Shown piece by piece: positions 33,077 through 45,463 of a DNA stretch of 64,000 nucleotides. Source of the stretch: Plazaster borealis. Its lineage: Eukaryota; Echinodermata; Asteroidea; Forcipulatida; Labidiasteridae. Each line of letters begins with the position of its first letter. Within the stretch, counting starts at the first letter, position 1. The DNA is taken from the NCBI GenBank assembly GCA_021014325.1, contig CM037469.1, positions 17,817,701 through 17,881,700 on the forward strand, in the 5' to 3' direction. A program made the translations under genes and the position numbers. The notes under the pieces are model-generated. The model was not told the DNA's origin and did not search any database. It was given only the letters and a program-made list of their open reading frames with translations.

Positions 33077-33302
33077 TTAAAGGCATCGTACACGTTTGGT
33101 AATTACTCAAAATATTTATTAGCATAAAAACTTACTTGGTAACAAGCAACGGAGAGCTGTTGATAGTATAAAACATTGTGAGAAACGACTCCCTCTGAAG
33201 TAACGTAATTTTTGAAAAAGAGGTAATTTCTCACTAAAATAATAAAAACTTCTTGCAAGAAGTTTTTATTCCTAACTGAAAGCACACAAACTTGTACAAC
33301 AA
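33077..33302. mobile_element. Truncated M1 MITE
   Basis: Starts TTAAAGGCATCGTACACG and follows the M1 consensus past the central palindrome, then stops at CTTGTACAACAAAA. The right third is missing. The same truncation is found at 47712-47937, so it predates the segmental duplication. Confidence 0.85.
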
Positions 33303-33442
33303 AATTATTTCGCAGGATGCTTACTACCACTATCATCTGTATAACAAGTAGGGCTAGACTTTCAAAAAAAAATATTTTGGTCATGACCAAAGTATGACCC
33401 TACCGACACGTCAGATTTACAAGCTAACATAAAGGGCGCTAT

Positions 33443-34152
33443 TTATAATGTGTTAAGCTCAAACAAAATGATCTGCATTTGAGAGGCCTCCCGTATTGAA
33501 GTGTTCAACAGCCTGAAGCCCAGTCGTGTTATCTCCTGGTATATCTTCATGCGATTCACCTCTTTGCCCACGCCCTTCTGCCCCGCTGTAATCCGCACGC
33601 GCCCGGTAGCAAAAACGCGACTTTCGATGCTTTTGGCGTCACCCATCTGGAATCTGTCCGAATTAAAGTGTAACCAAAGAGTTGGGATATCCTTTAGAGT
33701 CGGTGCGGTCCCTCTGTAGGTTACTTCTTTTTCGTAAGTATCGCTGAAGGAAATTTCTATAAATTCCGTCTCCTGTCTGCTGCCCTCTCCCGACCGTTTC
33801 TCTTTGAGCGACCTCACTGCATCTATCAGCTCCTTGATTTGGAAGAAGTCTGCCTCCGCATTGAGGAGGTCCCACTCCTTGAAGTCATTGGGAGGACAGA
33901 GCGAGGAGCGGCGGAGGAAGTTCAAGACGTGGCGGAAGATGGGCCCGTCGCCGTCGATGATGTAGTGGCCGTTGCTGTCCCGGTGGGTTGGGATGCGATT
34001 ACTGAACATGCTACCCAGCATGGAGTCGGGATAACGGGTCAGTGTTGCAACAGTCGTTGTGTAGAGGCTGCCTCCTATATTAAGTTTCACTAGATCAGCA
34101 GCCTTATGTCCCGTAGCTGATGGTTGCTGCGTGTGATCATGGTGTGATCCAT
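33443..34152 (-). pseudogene. K9: KCTD copy without an in-frame start codon
   Basis: The frame is open from the T1 domain (KLNIGGSLYTTTVATLTRYP) to the TAA at 33443 and looks healthy: SMLGSMFSNRIPTHRD, IDGDGPIFRHVLNFLRRS, NDFKEWDLLNAEADFF, MKIYQEITRLGFRLLNTS, tail IILFELNTL. However, an 11-base insertion (GTGATCATGGT) at about 34135-34146 lies just inside the ancestral coding start. The ancestral ATG (34152-34150) is therefore out of frame with the domain. Reading upstream in the domain frame I find no ATG before a TAG. Translation could only start at the internal methionine of PDSML, losing the first part of T1. FERNTL-type tails occur in K11. It is called a pseudogene on that basis; a spliced leader supplying a start is not excluded. 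Confidence 0.65.
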
Positions 34153-34431
34153 TGCCGTCTTCTAAACCGCTGTGTGCAACAATTCCTTCTTCACGACAAT
34201 GCTAAAACTGTTTCTCAAATATTCCCTAATTGGAGCAAATAATTGAATCCCTGTAGTAAGTGATTCCACAATGCATTGCTGGGTGAGGAGTCATCTATAC
34301 GACCAGAGAGCATGCATTATAGCAACGGTACAATTCCCGATTCAGATAGGCGATAAACGTCAAACAGCCGTCGGCCACTCTACTCGATTAAAGTATTGTG
34401 GGCGAAATAGGCAACGACACATCACAAAATA
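34153..34431 (-). promoter_or_regulatory. K9 upstream block (K5 type)
   Basis: Matches the K5/K7/K11 upstream block, with a 40-base loss around 34240. Confidence 0.45.
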
Positions 34432-36060
34432 TGTAATTAAACCAGTAAATAAAAATGTACCACTAAGACATAATTACAATAATAAAAAGACACACTTCAT
34501 ATTCTCACATGGTATGATAATTGTCACTTTTTATTTTACAGTGATAATTGCGATTAAAAAGTACAATTTACAGAAAGAATTTTTTTGTTTAATAAACAAA
34601 CCAGTAATTACAATAAAACAATAATTACAATCAAAGAAAGACGTACGTTACATTTTCACATGGTATGATAATTGTTACTTTTTTAATTGATGTTATTATA
34701 ATAGCTAGGTTAACGTTAAAACGTGCAAGTACACAAAAACCATTATGTTGGCATTCTAAAGTAAAGGCTCAAGGTAATTAATTTACGATATTGATAATTA
34801 AACCAGTAAATAAAGATGTAATATTAAAACATTATTACAATAATAGAAAGACACATGTTACAACCTCACAAGGTATGATAATTGTTACTTTTTTAATTGA
34901 TGTAAGTATAATAGCTATAGGTTAATGTTAAAGGGACACGTTACCTTGGATCGGACGAGTTGGTCTATCAAAAGCACTTGTAACCGTTTGTTATAAAATG
35001 CATATGGTTAGAAAGATGTTTTAAAAGTAGAATACAATGATCCACACAAATATGTCTCGAAATTGCGTGGTTTTCCTTTTACATCGTGAACAAACACGGT
35101 CGGCTATTTTGTAATTTTGACTCCACAAAATGGCCGACCGTGTTAGTTCACAAAGTAAAAGGAAAACCACGCAATTTCGAGGCATATTTGTGTGGATCAT
35201 TGTATTTTACTTCTATAACGTCTTTCTAACCATATCATGCCTGAACCATATGCATTTTATAACAAACGGTTACAAACGCCTTTTTGTTGACCAACTCGTC
35301 CGATCCAAGGCAACGTGTCCCTTTAACGTGCAAGTACAAAACAAAACATTATATTGGCATTCTAAAGTAAAAGCTTAGGGTAAATCATTTTCGGTATTGA
35401 TCAGTATTCAGTAAATAAAAATGTAATAATTTTTTTATTAATTTTAAAAATTATTACAATAATAGAAATACACATTTTACAATCTCACATGGTATGATAA
35501 TTGTTACTTTTTTAATTGATGTAAGTATAATAGCTGTAGGTTAACATTAACGTAAAAGTAAAACAAAAATTATGTTGGCATTCTAAAGTAAAAGCTTAAG
35601 GTAATTCATTTTCGATATTGATCAATAAACCAGTAAATAAAGATGTAATAATTGTTTTATTAATTTTAAAAATTATTACAATAATAGAAATACACATTTT
35701 ACAATCTCACATGGTATGATAATTGTTACTTTTGTAATTGATGTAAGTATAATAGCTATAGGTTAACATTAACGTAAAAGTAAAAATAAAATTATGTTGG
35801 CATTCTAAAGTAAAAGCTTAAGGTAGTTCATTTTCGATATTGATCATTAAACTTAAACAAAGATGAAATATAAAAAAATTATTACAAAAATAAGAAGGCA
35901 CATTTTACAACCTCACAAGGAATGATAATTGTTACTTTTTTAATTGATGTAATTATAGTAGCTAGGTAAACGAACGTAAGATAAAAAAAACCATTATGTT
36001 GGCACTCTAAAGTAAAAGCTTAAGATAATACATTTTCGATATTGATAATTAAAAGGGCGT
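34432..36060. repeat. Long-unit tandem array upstream of K9
   Basis: A unit of roughly 200-230 bases is repeated about seven times. Each carries AAACCAGTAAATAAAGATGT, an (ATTACAATAA) stretch, CACAAGGTATGATAATTGTT, AGCTATAGGTTAA, TTGGCATTCTAAAGTAAA and TTTTCGATATTGATCA. Starts fall near 34437, 34608, 34800, 35408, 35628 and 35850. Shorter versions lie at 23840-24120 and 49100-49440. A foldback element (34928-35326) is inserted in the third unit. Confidence 0.8.
34928..35326. mobile_element. Long foldback MITE with TTAA borders
   Basis: Almost the whole 399 bases form one hairpin: AAGGGACACGTTACCTTGGA at the left pairs with TCCAAGGCAACGTGTCCCTT at the right. The pairing continues through AACACGGTCGGC and GGCCGACCGTGTT at the centre. 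TTAA on both edges. A truncated left half lies at 49436-49625. Confidence 0.9.
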
Positions 36061-36481
36061 CATTTTGCGTAAAAGGAAGTCTCAGAGAGTTTCATAAACA
36101 AGATTATTATTATTATTTATATATATATTTTTAAAGTTATCCAAGTATTTCATTGACGAATTAGGAAACCGTACAGGGCCTACCTTTTTTTATTTGCAAG
36201 TGATAATGGCGGTTAAAATTGCAATTACAGAAAAAACATATTGTTGACATTCTAAAGTAGGCCTACTGCTTATATAGCCTATGTCATTAAGTTTCGATAT
36301 TGATCATTTAAAAAGCTCAATTTTGCGTCAAAGGAAGTCTCAGAGAGTTTCATGCAATTATTGGAAATTTTAAAAATAAAGTTATTTAAGTATATTGACG
36401 AATTAGGAATCCGTATACATGGGCTTCGTGACTGTGTGTTTACATCAGAGTGCTGCCTTTTAGCTTCAGCTGAACAAACCA
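36061..36481. other. AT-rich spacer of the duplication unit
   Basis: Shares text with 24125-24298 and 49700-49884 (TTTTGCGTCAAAGGAAGTCT, GACGAATTAGGAATCCGT). No gene. Confidence 0.5.
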
Positions 36482-36676
36482 GGGCACAATTTCATAAAGC
36501 TGTGTTTAGGCAGAAAATATTGCCTGACAATTTTCTGCTACGCAGAAATGAACAAAACACCAGTCAGAAATTGTACATGTGACATGGGTTTTTGCCTAGT
36601 AACCTTAATCTGGTAAGCATAATTTGGTTGTGCTTGGCTACGTTTTGTGCTTCAGCAGCTCTATGAAATTGGGCCC
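36482..36676. mobile_element. M2 foldback/MITE
   Basis: Begins GGGCACAATTTCATAAAGCT and ends AGCTCTATGAAATTGGGCCC. Complete copy; its right half equals the fragment at 29874-29920. Confidence 0.85.
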
Positions 36677-37718
36677 TGATCTTAAACATAAGATATTTAC
36701 GGTGACACCGTGTGGTTAGATCTCTTTCGAGTGATTGGTGGATCTGAAAAGAACCAATGGACCAGAACCAGATCTTGCTGAGAGAGCTTAAAATCTGATG
36801 CTACGTGAAATCACACACGAAGAGTCAACAGACCATCGTGTCATAATTTCAATCCTAAAAACCAGCTGGAACGAGAACGAGAACGGCAGCAAGTGATCTT
36901 TGCTGAAATTCATTTCAAATGTTTTCAATCAATATTTAGTAAAATGAGTTCACTTGAGATTAAAAAAAATTAATTGTAAAAAACCCCAAATCATTTTGAA
37001 TACCTCCGGTGCTTTTCAGAAAGATTCGCGAAAAGCCCCGTAATGCTGATTTATAGACAACATTTTCAGAAATATACAATAAAAGTCACCTCTGCAAAAG
37101 TTTCATTTGAATACAGTGTCTACTTGTTGAGAAATCATGAACAAACTGTCACGGTTTTTCATCAAGAACGTTGAATCCATCCACGTTTTGGCGAGGTGAC
37201 ATTGTTGGGTACCAACCGCATCACTGGTTGCAGCATTCACAAACGGACACCACGGAAATTTGAATCTCAAAAACTCGCAAGCAGGTGATCTTTGGAGATT
37301 GAAATGTTTTGACATACTTTTGATTTCTTATTAACATGTGCACTTCAGACAAAATAATGTCGCAGGGGTAGGATGCTTACTATCATTACCATTGCAAGTA
37401 TACTTTCGATATTTTGTATAATAGGGGCCTAAATATTTATTATTATTATTTTTGTATTATTATCTTTCTTTTTTTTATATCTTTTTTTTGATTGGGGGAA
37501 TCAGACACAAGACAAAAGAAGTAAAAATGCAAATAATCCAGCCAACGGTAAGAAAAACACCACTAAAAAGTAAAGGCAAATAAAAACAGCAAACGGTGTG
37601 AAAAAATCTAAATACAAGAGTAAGCAGGTATAACAAATTACCAAACAATAAACATTAATAACAGCAAATACGAGGCATAAAAAAACCGTACAGTATTTGT
37701 ATGAAGCTAACAATGGCG
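36677..37718. repeat. Downstream flank of K10 (duplicated module)
   Basis: Second copy of 29921-30846, with about 120 extra bases at 37203-37330 (partial M4 text plus an AT-rich piece). No coding content; a hydrophobic frame at 37501-37713 is also open in the K8 flank but is probably accidental. Confidence 0.7.
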
Positions 37719-38431
37719 TTATTCATCGGTGTTACGCCCAAACAAAATGATCTGCATGTTAATTTCGTCCCTACCCATGGAAGTGTTCAACAGCCTGAAG
37801 CCCAGTCGTGTTACCTCCTGGTATAGCTTCATGCGATCTAATTCTTCGACCCCGTCTTGCTTCGTTGTGATCGAACCATTATGAGTAGTAATATCGTAAG
37901 GTATGAATTGTCCGACCGGCTGCGTGTAGAACTGTCTGGCCTGCTGCCTGACCATGTGCAAAGTTATTTCATGTTGATGGCTAAGCTTGCGGGAATTTTC
38001 AAAGCACAACCAAAGGGTTGGGATATCCTTTAGAGTCGCTGTGGTTCCCTGTACGTCACCTTGTTTGTGTCGAAGAAAGAAATTTCGATGAATTCCATCT
38101 CCTGTCTGCTGCCCTCTCCCGACCGTTTCTCTTTGAGTGTCTTCACTGCATCTATCAGCTCCTGGATTTGGAAGAAGTCTGCCTCCGCACTGAGAAGGTC
38201 CCACTCCTTGAAGTCAAGGGGAAGACAGAGCGAGGGGTGGCGGAGGAAATTCAAGACAGGGCGGAAGATGGGTCCGTCCCTGTCGATGTTGTAGTGGCCG
38301 TTGCTGTCCCGGTGGGTAGGGATGCGATCACTGAACATGCGTCCCAGCATTGAGTCGGGATAGCAGGTCAGTGTTGCAACAGTCGTTGTGTAGAGGCTGC
38401 CTCCTACATTGAGTGTCACTAGATCGGACAT
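37719..38431 (-). pseudogene. K10: near-identical copy of K8 with a 1-base frameshift
   Basis: From the ATG at 38431 (MSDLVTLNVGG) the frame is identical to K8 through the T1 domain. At 38047-38049 a CCCC run present in K8 is CCC, which shifts the frame right after VTYR. The remaining C-terminal part (ATLKDIPTLWLCFE onward, tail ILFGRNTDE) is intact in the next frame. Apart from that base I see no difference from K8 in the parts compared. The usual promoter is separated from the gene by the insertion that starts at 38511, 80 bases upstream of the ATG. The lesion could be real decay after loss of the promoter or an assembly error in a short homopolymer. Confidence 0.8.
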
Positions 38432-38512
38432 TGCAGCTCCAAGTGCTATGCTGGTTGCTGATGACGTATTGCCGTATTCTATTACTAGGTGTACGATTCT
38501 TGCACGCAGTGT

Positions 38513-38650
38513 GTGTTCAACAAATTCCAGCTATTCAAAGTGATAACGACGGTTGCATAACTTCTCCGAGTGTTCAACAAATTCCAGCTATTCAAAGTGA
38601 TAACGACGGTTGCATAACTTCTCCGAGTGTTCAACAACTTCCAGCTATTC
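38513..38650. repeat. 57-bp tandem repeat at left edge of insertion
   Basis: Unit TGTTCAACAAATTCCAGCTA and following, about 2.4 copies, the first two identical. It lies immediately inside the left boundary of the insertion, so it may be part of the element's 5' end or a separate filler. Confidence 0.9.
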
Positions 38651-39173
38651 AAAGAGACAATGAATATTGTATGACATTCTGTTGCGCCTCTATTGTGATT
38701 GCATTTAACCCTAATCAAATTAAGTGTATCACTTACAAGTACACCGCCCAAGTGCTACTGGTCTTTCGCTTTTCAATTGATTGGCATTTGTTTTTTTGCT
38801 GCGTTGTAATTATTTGTGTTTGGCAAAAGTGTGTGTGGCAAAGCGATTTCTTGTAGTGGCTTTACAAGGACAGGTAGCAAACCGAGTCCTTATGAATTGC
38901 GAATTGTTTTATTGCCTTGTCTGATTGGCTTCCGAAATTGTTTTCATTCTTGCGCCAAAATGAGTACACACACGTTTGATTTACACTTCAGATGTATTTG
39001 AATATTGCATTGATTATCAAGTTTGAATTTCAATCTCAGATATCTTGAATTTTACATTCATGTACCAAGTTTTGAATTTCAACCACCTTCCATTGCATTT
39101 TCTATTTGCATTATCAATTATCTCCCAACTCGGACTGTGTTCTTGCAACTATATCTTGTCTTCTTCAAACAAG

Positions 39174-40490
39174 ATGGCTACCCCAAGGAGATTGGTTTCC
39201 GATGCGAATGTCCCTTCACCAACCTCAACTACACATCGACGACCGAGCCACCAAACGCTACACAACCCTTCGGCAGACATCCGACCAAGGCAAAGATTTG
39301 AAATTGGACAACAATCTTCTACTCCTTCTTCGAATTTTGACAATATCAATCCACTCAGTAGCGAACAGATGCTGTCTCAACTTGAACAATTAGAGAATCG
39401 ACTGTCTCACAGTTTGTCTCGTCGCCCTCCTGTAGATCTTCATCACCCTACACAGAGTACCAGAACACAGCCAGCACCAAGACGAAGTTCTTCTTCAGCA
39501 AGTTATCCCTTGCTCACACCACAGAACCAAAGCAGACCTGACACTGAATTCCGATCGTCTCCATCTCACCATCGTCACCTTCCGTCACACCAAGTGAAAT
39601 CGGTACCAATTTTCACTGGTCGTGACCAAGGTTCCACTGTCGCTATTGATGACTGGGTACGAGATGTCAAGTACCTCATCGAGACAACCTCAATGCCAAT
39701 TGACATTCAGTTTTCGACCATAGTCAGGTACCTAGGAGGAGCAGCAAGAAAACTTGTCCTTAATCTACCCCAGAACAACAAACACCTCGTCAAGCTTTTG
39801 CAGAACTGAAGGCCCAATTTGGAGATGTTCTGTTGACTGGTGACCCTCTAGCTAACTTCTACGAACGCATGAGACTCCCAAATGAGCAGCCAAGCATATA
39901 CGCCGTCGAGCTTGAAGCGACACTGAGAACAATCGAGGAAAGATCTGGTGAAAGACATACCATCCAAAATAGGAACAGCATGCTTACTCAGCAGTTCATG
40001 AGAGGTGTGAAGGATGAAAAGGTCACCCAAAGACTGGCACCGATGCGACCGAGAGAAATGACATTTAGAGAACTTCAGGTCGAGTTGCGACAACTAGAAG
40101 AGAAGCTAGAATGGCAGCAGTTCTGAAGACTGGAGCAAAGATTCAATTGCAACATAGTCAACAGTTTCGACCTCAAGTCCAACAACAGTCTCCATCTATG
40201 TCTCCATCTATGTCTCCATCAAGTTCTACTGGTAGTATGAACTACGAAAGAACCTCACCTCTTCCTCAAAGCCTTCAGCCCAACACTGAACGGGAAGTGC
40301 TCGAAGACCTCATTCTCACAGTTCGTCAGCTAGCACAGAAGGTTGACCAACTCACTACCACGACTTCACACAACAGATATCAACACAGGAAGGCAGACGA
40401 ACCATCACCGAACCAACGTGTCTTTATTTGCCACAAGTGCGGTCAGGAGGGCACATCGCCAGAGGATGTAGAAGTACCCCTTTAAACGAG
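39174..40490 (+). pseudogene. Gypsy gag, frameshifted
   Basis: Starts at the ATG at 39174 (MATPRRLVSDANVPSPTSTT). It is proline/serine/glutamine-rich at first, followed by a capsid-like region. At the end is a CCHC zinc knuckle: the first two cysteines read CHKC at about 40432. Coding sense is spread over three frames: losses of one base near 39775, 40120 and 40462. The last one interrupts the knuckle between its second cysteine and the histidine. Gag would coat the element's RNA in the particle. The reading is open apart from these shifts. Confidence 0.75.
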
Positions 40491-40549
40491 CAAGGCCCAC
40501 GGCCAGAGGGCAAGCCGTCAGAGGCCAGGAAGTAACATGCCCAACACAA

Positions 40550-43500
40550 ATGCCTCCTTCAAACGAAATGCCATGGAATTCTCCTTCAACAACTCAACAC
40601 GCTAGCACAATACCTGGTCATCAACAACTTATTGGTCCCAATAATGAAGACATCGTGAAGATTGACGACTTCAGTTATAGAGCACTAATCGATTCTGGTT
40701 CACAGGTTACTTCAATAACGGAGGACTTATGGAAAGAACACCCCAAGCTCCGAAATATCGCTCTCTCTTCAGCAGATGTCTCCATCGAAGGTGCTAGTGG
40801 TCACAGAGTACCTTACTTAGGCGTCGTCCCTGTGTCACTCACAATCATGAACGTTGTCTACGAAGACGTCCCAGCCTTTGTTGTACCAACAGATAAGTAC
40901 CGCAGAGATGTTCCAATTCTGATAGGCACAAACGTGATCAGAACTTCGAAAAGAGACCAACAGATAAAGAGAGGTGTAAACTACATGAAGTTACTCCAGA
41001 CAGAAAATCCAGCATGGCATGCAGCTTTCAGCAACACTACCAACTCAGAACCTGGAGATCAGCGTGGCTCTATCGGTTACGCGAAGTACATTGGTCGCTC
41101 TGTTCGTGTGATTCCACCGGGAAAAGAAGAAGACATCATTTGTCAAGCACCTAGTAACCAAGGTTTTCCCTACACTGTTGTTGTTGAGAATCTTCTTCAA
41201 ACCTCATCTTGTCTGAAGATTAGCAACTTAGTAGCAGACATTGGTCCCAACTGCCGAGTACCTGTTAGACTGCGTAATATCTCAGCAAAGCCCATTGTCA
41301 TCAAGCGCAACAGTAAACTAGCACAACTGTCATCCATTTTACGAGTTGATGATGTACCTGTCCAAAAGCAACCTCAAAACTCTCCTTCAACCGCAGGTGT
41401 TAGAAGTGCCACAGTCACAGACACAGTGCCTACCATCATTCCAAATCTTGATTTATCCAAATCAACACTCGAGAACGAGGCACAGAAGAAACAGCTTGAC
41501 AGTCTCCTTCATGAGTTCTCAGATGTATTTTCATCCAACTCACTTGACTTTGGCTGTACCTCAACCATCAAACACAGCATCCCGCTCATAGACGACCAAC
41601 CATTTCGTCTTCCTCATCGCAGAATACCAGCCGCTCAATATCAAGCAGTTAAGGATCATCTGAAAGGAATGGAGGAATCAGGCGCTATCCGCCGGAGTAA
41701 GAGTCCATATGCCTCTCCAATCGTGATAGCGCACAAGAAAGATGGCTCCTGCGTATATGCATCGACTATCGTCAGCTGAATAACAAGACAGTTCGCGATG
41801 CATATCCTCTTCCTCGCATCGAAGAAGCTTTAGATGCCCTTGGTAAAGCCCGTCTGTTTACTACGTTAGATTTGACGTCAGGCTATTGGCAGGTGCAGAT
41901 GGAAGAAAAAGATATCCCAAAGACAGCCTTCACAACTCCCATGGGATTGTTCGAATGTGAGAGGATGCCATTCGGATTATCGAACGCCCCAGCAACGTTC
42001 CAACGTCTCATGATGTCCTGCCTTGGAGAACAGAATTATGTCACATGCCTCCTCTACCTTGACGACATCATCGTTTTCTCGGCCAACTTTGACGAACACA
42101 TAGAACGCCTAGGCAAAGTTTTCTCCTGCCTCAGAGAACATGGTCTAAAACTCAAACCGTCGAAGTGCAACCTGTTACAAGAGGAAGTTAAATACCTTGG
42201 ACATGTTGTTTCGGGTAAAGGTATTGCCACCGATCCAGAGAAAACAGCACAAGTAACAGACTGGCCATCTCCTTCAAATCGCAAAGAAGTACGAAGATTC
42301 TTAGGTTTCACAGGCTACTACAGAAGATTCATCAAAGCATACTCAAACATAGCTGCACCACTCTACAACCTCATATCCGGTGATCCAAAACGCAAGAAGA
42401 GAGGAACAAGAAAGCAGTCTCCTTCAGTACCATTCATATGGACGGAAGATTGTCAGCGAGCAATGAATCTACTGAAACAACACATGACGTCACCACCAAT
42501 TCTTGCCTACGCCGACTATGAACTTCCATTTCTCCTTCAAACTGATGCATCAGGTGTAGGACTTGGAGCAGTACTTAGCCAAGTACAGAATGGAAAAGAC
42601 AGAGTAATCGCCTACGTCAGCAGAGGTCTTAAACCAGCAGAATCTCGCTACCCTGCACACAAATTAGAGTTTCTAGCGATGAAATGGGCAATAACAGATA
42701 AACTACGAGACTACCTGATTGGCAACGAGTTTACTGTACTGACGGATAACAATCCACTCCTGTACGTCACAACATCCGCTAAACTTGACGCCACTGGCCA
42801 GAGATGGGTTGCCTCGCTATCGCAGTTCAACTTCACTGTAAAGTACAAGCCTGGCAAAAACAACGCAGCAGCAGACGCACTCTCTCGCAAACCACACCAT
42901 GACAGCTCAAGAAGTTCTCTCTCCTTCCAGACCGATGCAGTTACAATCCCGCCACATATCGTCCAAGCAATCTGTAACAGCCAACCACTTGTAACTCTCT
43001 CCTTCATGGAACCTCCAACAGCTAGATGTGAACACATTGTGCAGAGCCAACCACATCTCTCTGCCAATGAACTACCTCGAGTGTCTCACAATGAACTGGT
43101 TTCAGCTCAAAGGGCAGATCTTGATATCTCCAGAACTCTGTACTTTCTAAAGAAGGGCAGGAAACCAACCCTAGCAGAAAGAACTCGGGAACGCAGTGGT
43201 TGTCTTCTTCACTTGAAACAATGGAAGAAACTTCACATGAGAGATGGTTTATTGCACAGAATTACACAGAAACAAGATGGGTCATCAACTCAACAACTGG
43301 TTCTACCGCAACAGTACAAAACCACAGTAATGAAACACCTTCACGATGACTTTGGCCATTTTGGGTATGAAAGAACTATTGACATGGTGAGGAACCGCTT
43401 CTTCTGGCCCAAGATGGCACAAGACGTGAAGGAATGGTGTGAACGCTGTGAAAGATGTTGCCTCAGAAAAACACCATCCACAAAAGCTAGAGTACCCTGG

Positions 43501-45054
43501 TCAACATCAACACCTCAGAACCGATGGAGCTGCTATGTATAGACTATCTCAAGCTAGAGCGAAGTAAGGAGGTTATGAGAACATACTTGTTGTAACAGAC
43601 CATTTTACAAAGTATGCACAGGCCTTTCCAACAAGAGATCAGAAAGCAGACACAGTTGCAAAAGTTCTTTGGGATAACATCATCCAACACTACGGCTTTC
43701 CCGTCCGACTGCATGCCGACCAAGGTAGAAACTTTGAAAGTCAGCTGATCCGAGAGCTCTGCAAAATCTCAGGCATCAAAAAGAGTAGGACTACCCCTTA
43801 TCATCCTCAAGGAAATGGTCTCACGGAACGTTTCAACCACACACTTCTTAATTTGCTAGGAACACTTGAAACTGAACAAAAGAAGAACTGGAAACAATTC
43901 GTGGGTGTAATGACCCATGCTTACAACTCAACTCGTCACGACTCTACTGGATACGCTCCATTCTACCTCATGTTTGGTCGACATCCGAATTTACCAGTAG
44001 ATCTGATGTTTGGACTGAAAGCAAACGAAGAAGATACAACGTCCTACGAAGAGTACATAGAGCAACTCAGAGGTAGACTTCAGTTCGCCTACAAAAAAGC
44101 AAGTGATCTCGTCAAACAAGCACAGGCAAAACAAAAGCGCTTGTACGACCGAGGCACACATATAGCTCCTCTTCAAATTGGTGATAGAGTTCTCATTCAA
44201 AACAAACATCTCGTTGGCACCAGTAAGCTAGCTGACCAATGGGAACCTCAACCTTACGTTGTCATCTCTAAACACTCAAACGTCCCCGTCTACACTGTCC
44301 GTTCCCTCGACGATGGTAAAGAGAGAACCGTCCATAGAAACTTGCTGACCCCTTGTATGTTTCTCCCCATCGAAGATGAAAACATAAAGAAGGAAACAGC
44401 AAATGTAAACGAAGCAGACACTCAAACAACACAAGAAATTGAGCAAGTGTCATCCAAACCCACAGCGGAGGACGATATAAGTTCTAGTGAGGATGAGATC
44501 GACATCAATTTTCTACCTGTAGAAACAACACCTGACATGCATTCTCCTTCATTATCACCCCCGGAACTCACATCAGTTACGATAGATGCAAGACCAGAGA
44601 ACATCAGTCCTACGTCTTCTTCATTATCACCCCCAGTGCTTACCCCAGAGAATATAAGCACATCTCCTTCAAGTTCATCACTCTCTCCAGTTTTAGTCAG
44701 TCCTACGTCTCCATCATTATCACCCCAGTGCTTGCAGAGAACATAGGCACATCTCCTTCACATCCATCACTATCACCAGTTTACACAACTGAAAGTGTGG
44801 ATGAAACAAACACGGAGAGTTCATCGTACACCTCACCTCCAAGCCAAAGACCAACTAGACTCAGACTGCCCGTCAACAGACTGAATTATGACTATCTTGG
44901 ACAAACCAAGCAACACAGAGTCCAACCTCAGTCAAGGCAGACTAAAGTTAGCCGCGGACGCAGACTGTTCGAAAAGTGGAAGGACCCAAAGATGGCTGAA
45001 ACGCGAAAGAAAGTGTGTTTCAGACTCCTTCTACAAGAACACAGTCAAACCTAA
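40550..45054 (+). pseudogene. Gypsy pol: protease, RT, RNase H, integrase, frameshifted
   Basis: Protease at about 40670-40960 with the catalytic ALIDSGSQVTSI motif. RT from about 41600, with LDLTSGYWQV, MPFGLSNAPATFQ and the catalytic YLDD at 42055-42066. RNase H with TDASGVGLGAVLS (about 42541) and TDNNPL. Integrase with an HHCC zinc finger (HDDFGHFGYERT and CERCERC, 43345-43456), then a DDE core whose pieces VVTDHFTKYA, ADQGRNFES and PQGNGLTERF are all visible. A serine/proline-rich tail with SPSLSP repeats follows. Single-base losses fall near 41746, 43495, 43572 and 44716. There are almost no in-frame stops otherwise, so the element is young. As it stands it cannot make one polyprotein. 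Confidence 0.85.
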
Positions 45055-45463
45055 TTTTCCCTTGTTGATATGTATTGTAAATATTGATTTATGAGATGGT
45101 TTATTTACCAGTATACTGCAGTAACGCAAAAATTGCTTCTTTTTTTTTAGCTTACTAAAAGTAAGTAGGCTAAGCGAAGAAAGATTGCAGTGGAATTTTG
45201 CGACTTTTTTATGTTGAAGTTTTTATACACTTCACGTGTTCCAAAATTTTCTGAGTAGTAGAAAATACACTATTCAGTAGCAATTTCAAGTATTTCTAAT
45301 TGTGTTCTACGATGAATTACGAGAACACCGTTTTTCTACATTATTTGTGTTACTAGGCAGTGCAAGTTATACGTTTTCTGTTGTATAAACTTTGCATTAA
45401 TTATTCTGTAAATACTGTGCATGTAACGAAATGTTGAGGACAACATTTCCTCAAAGGGGGGAA

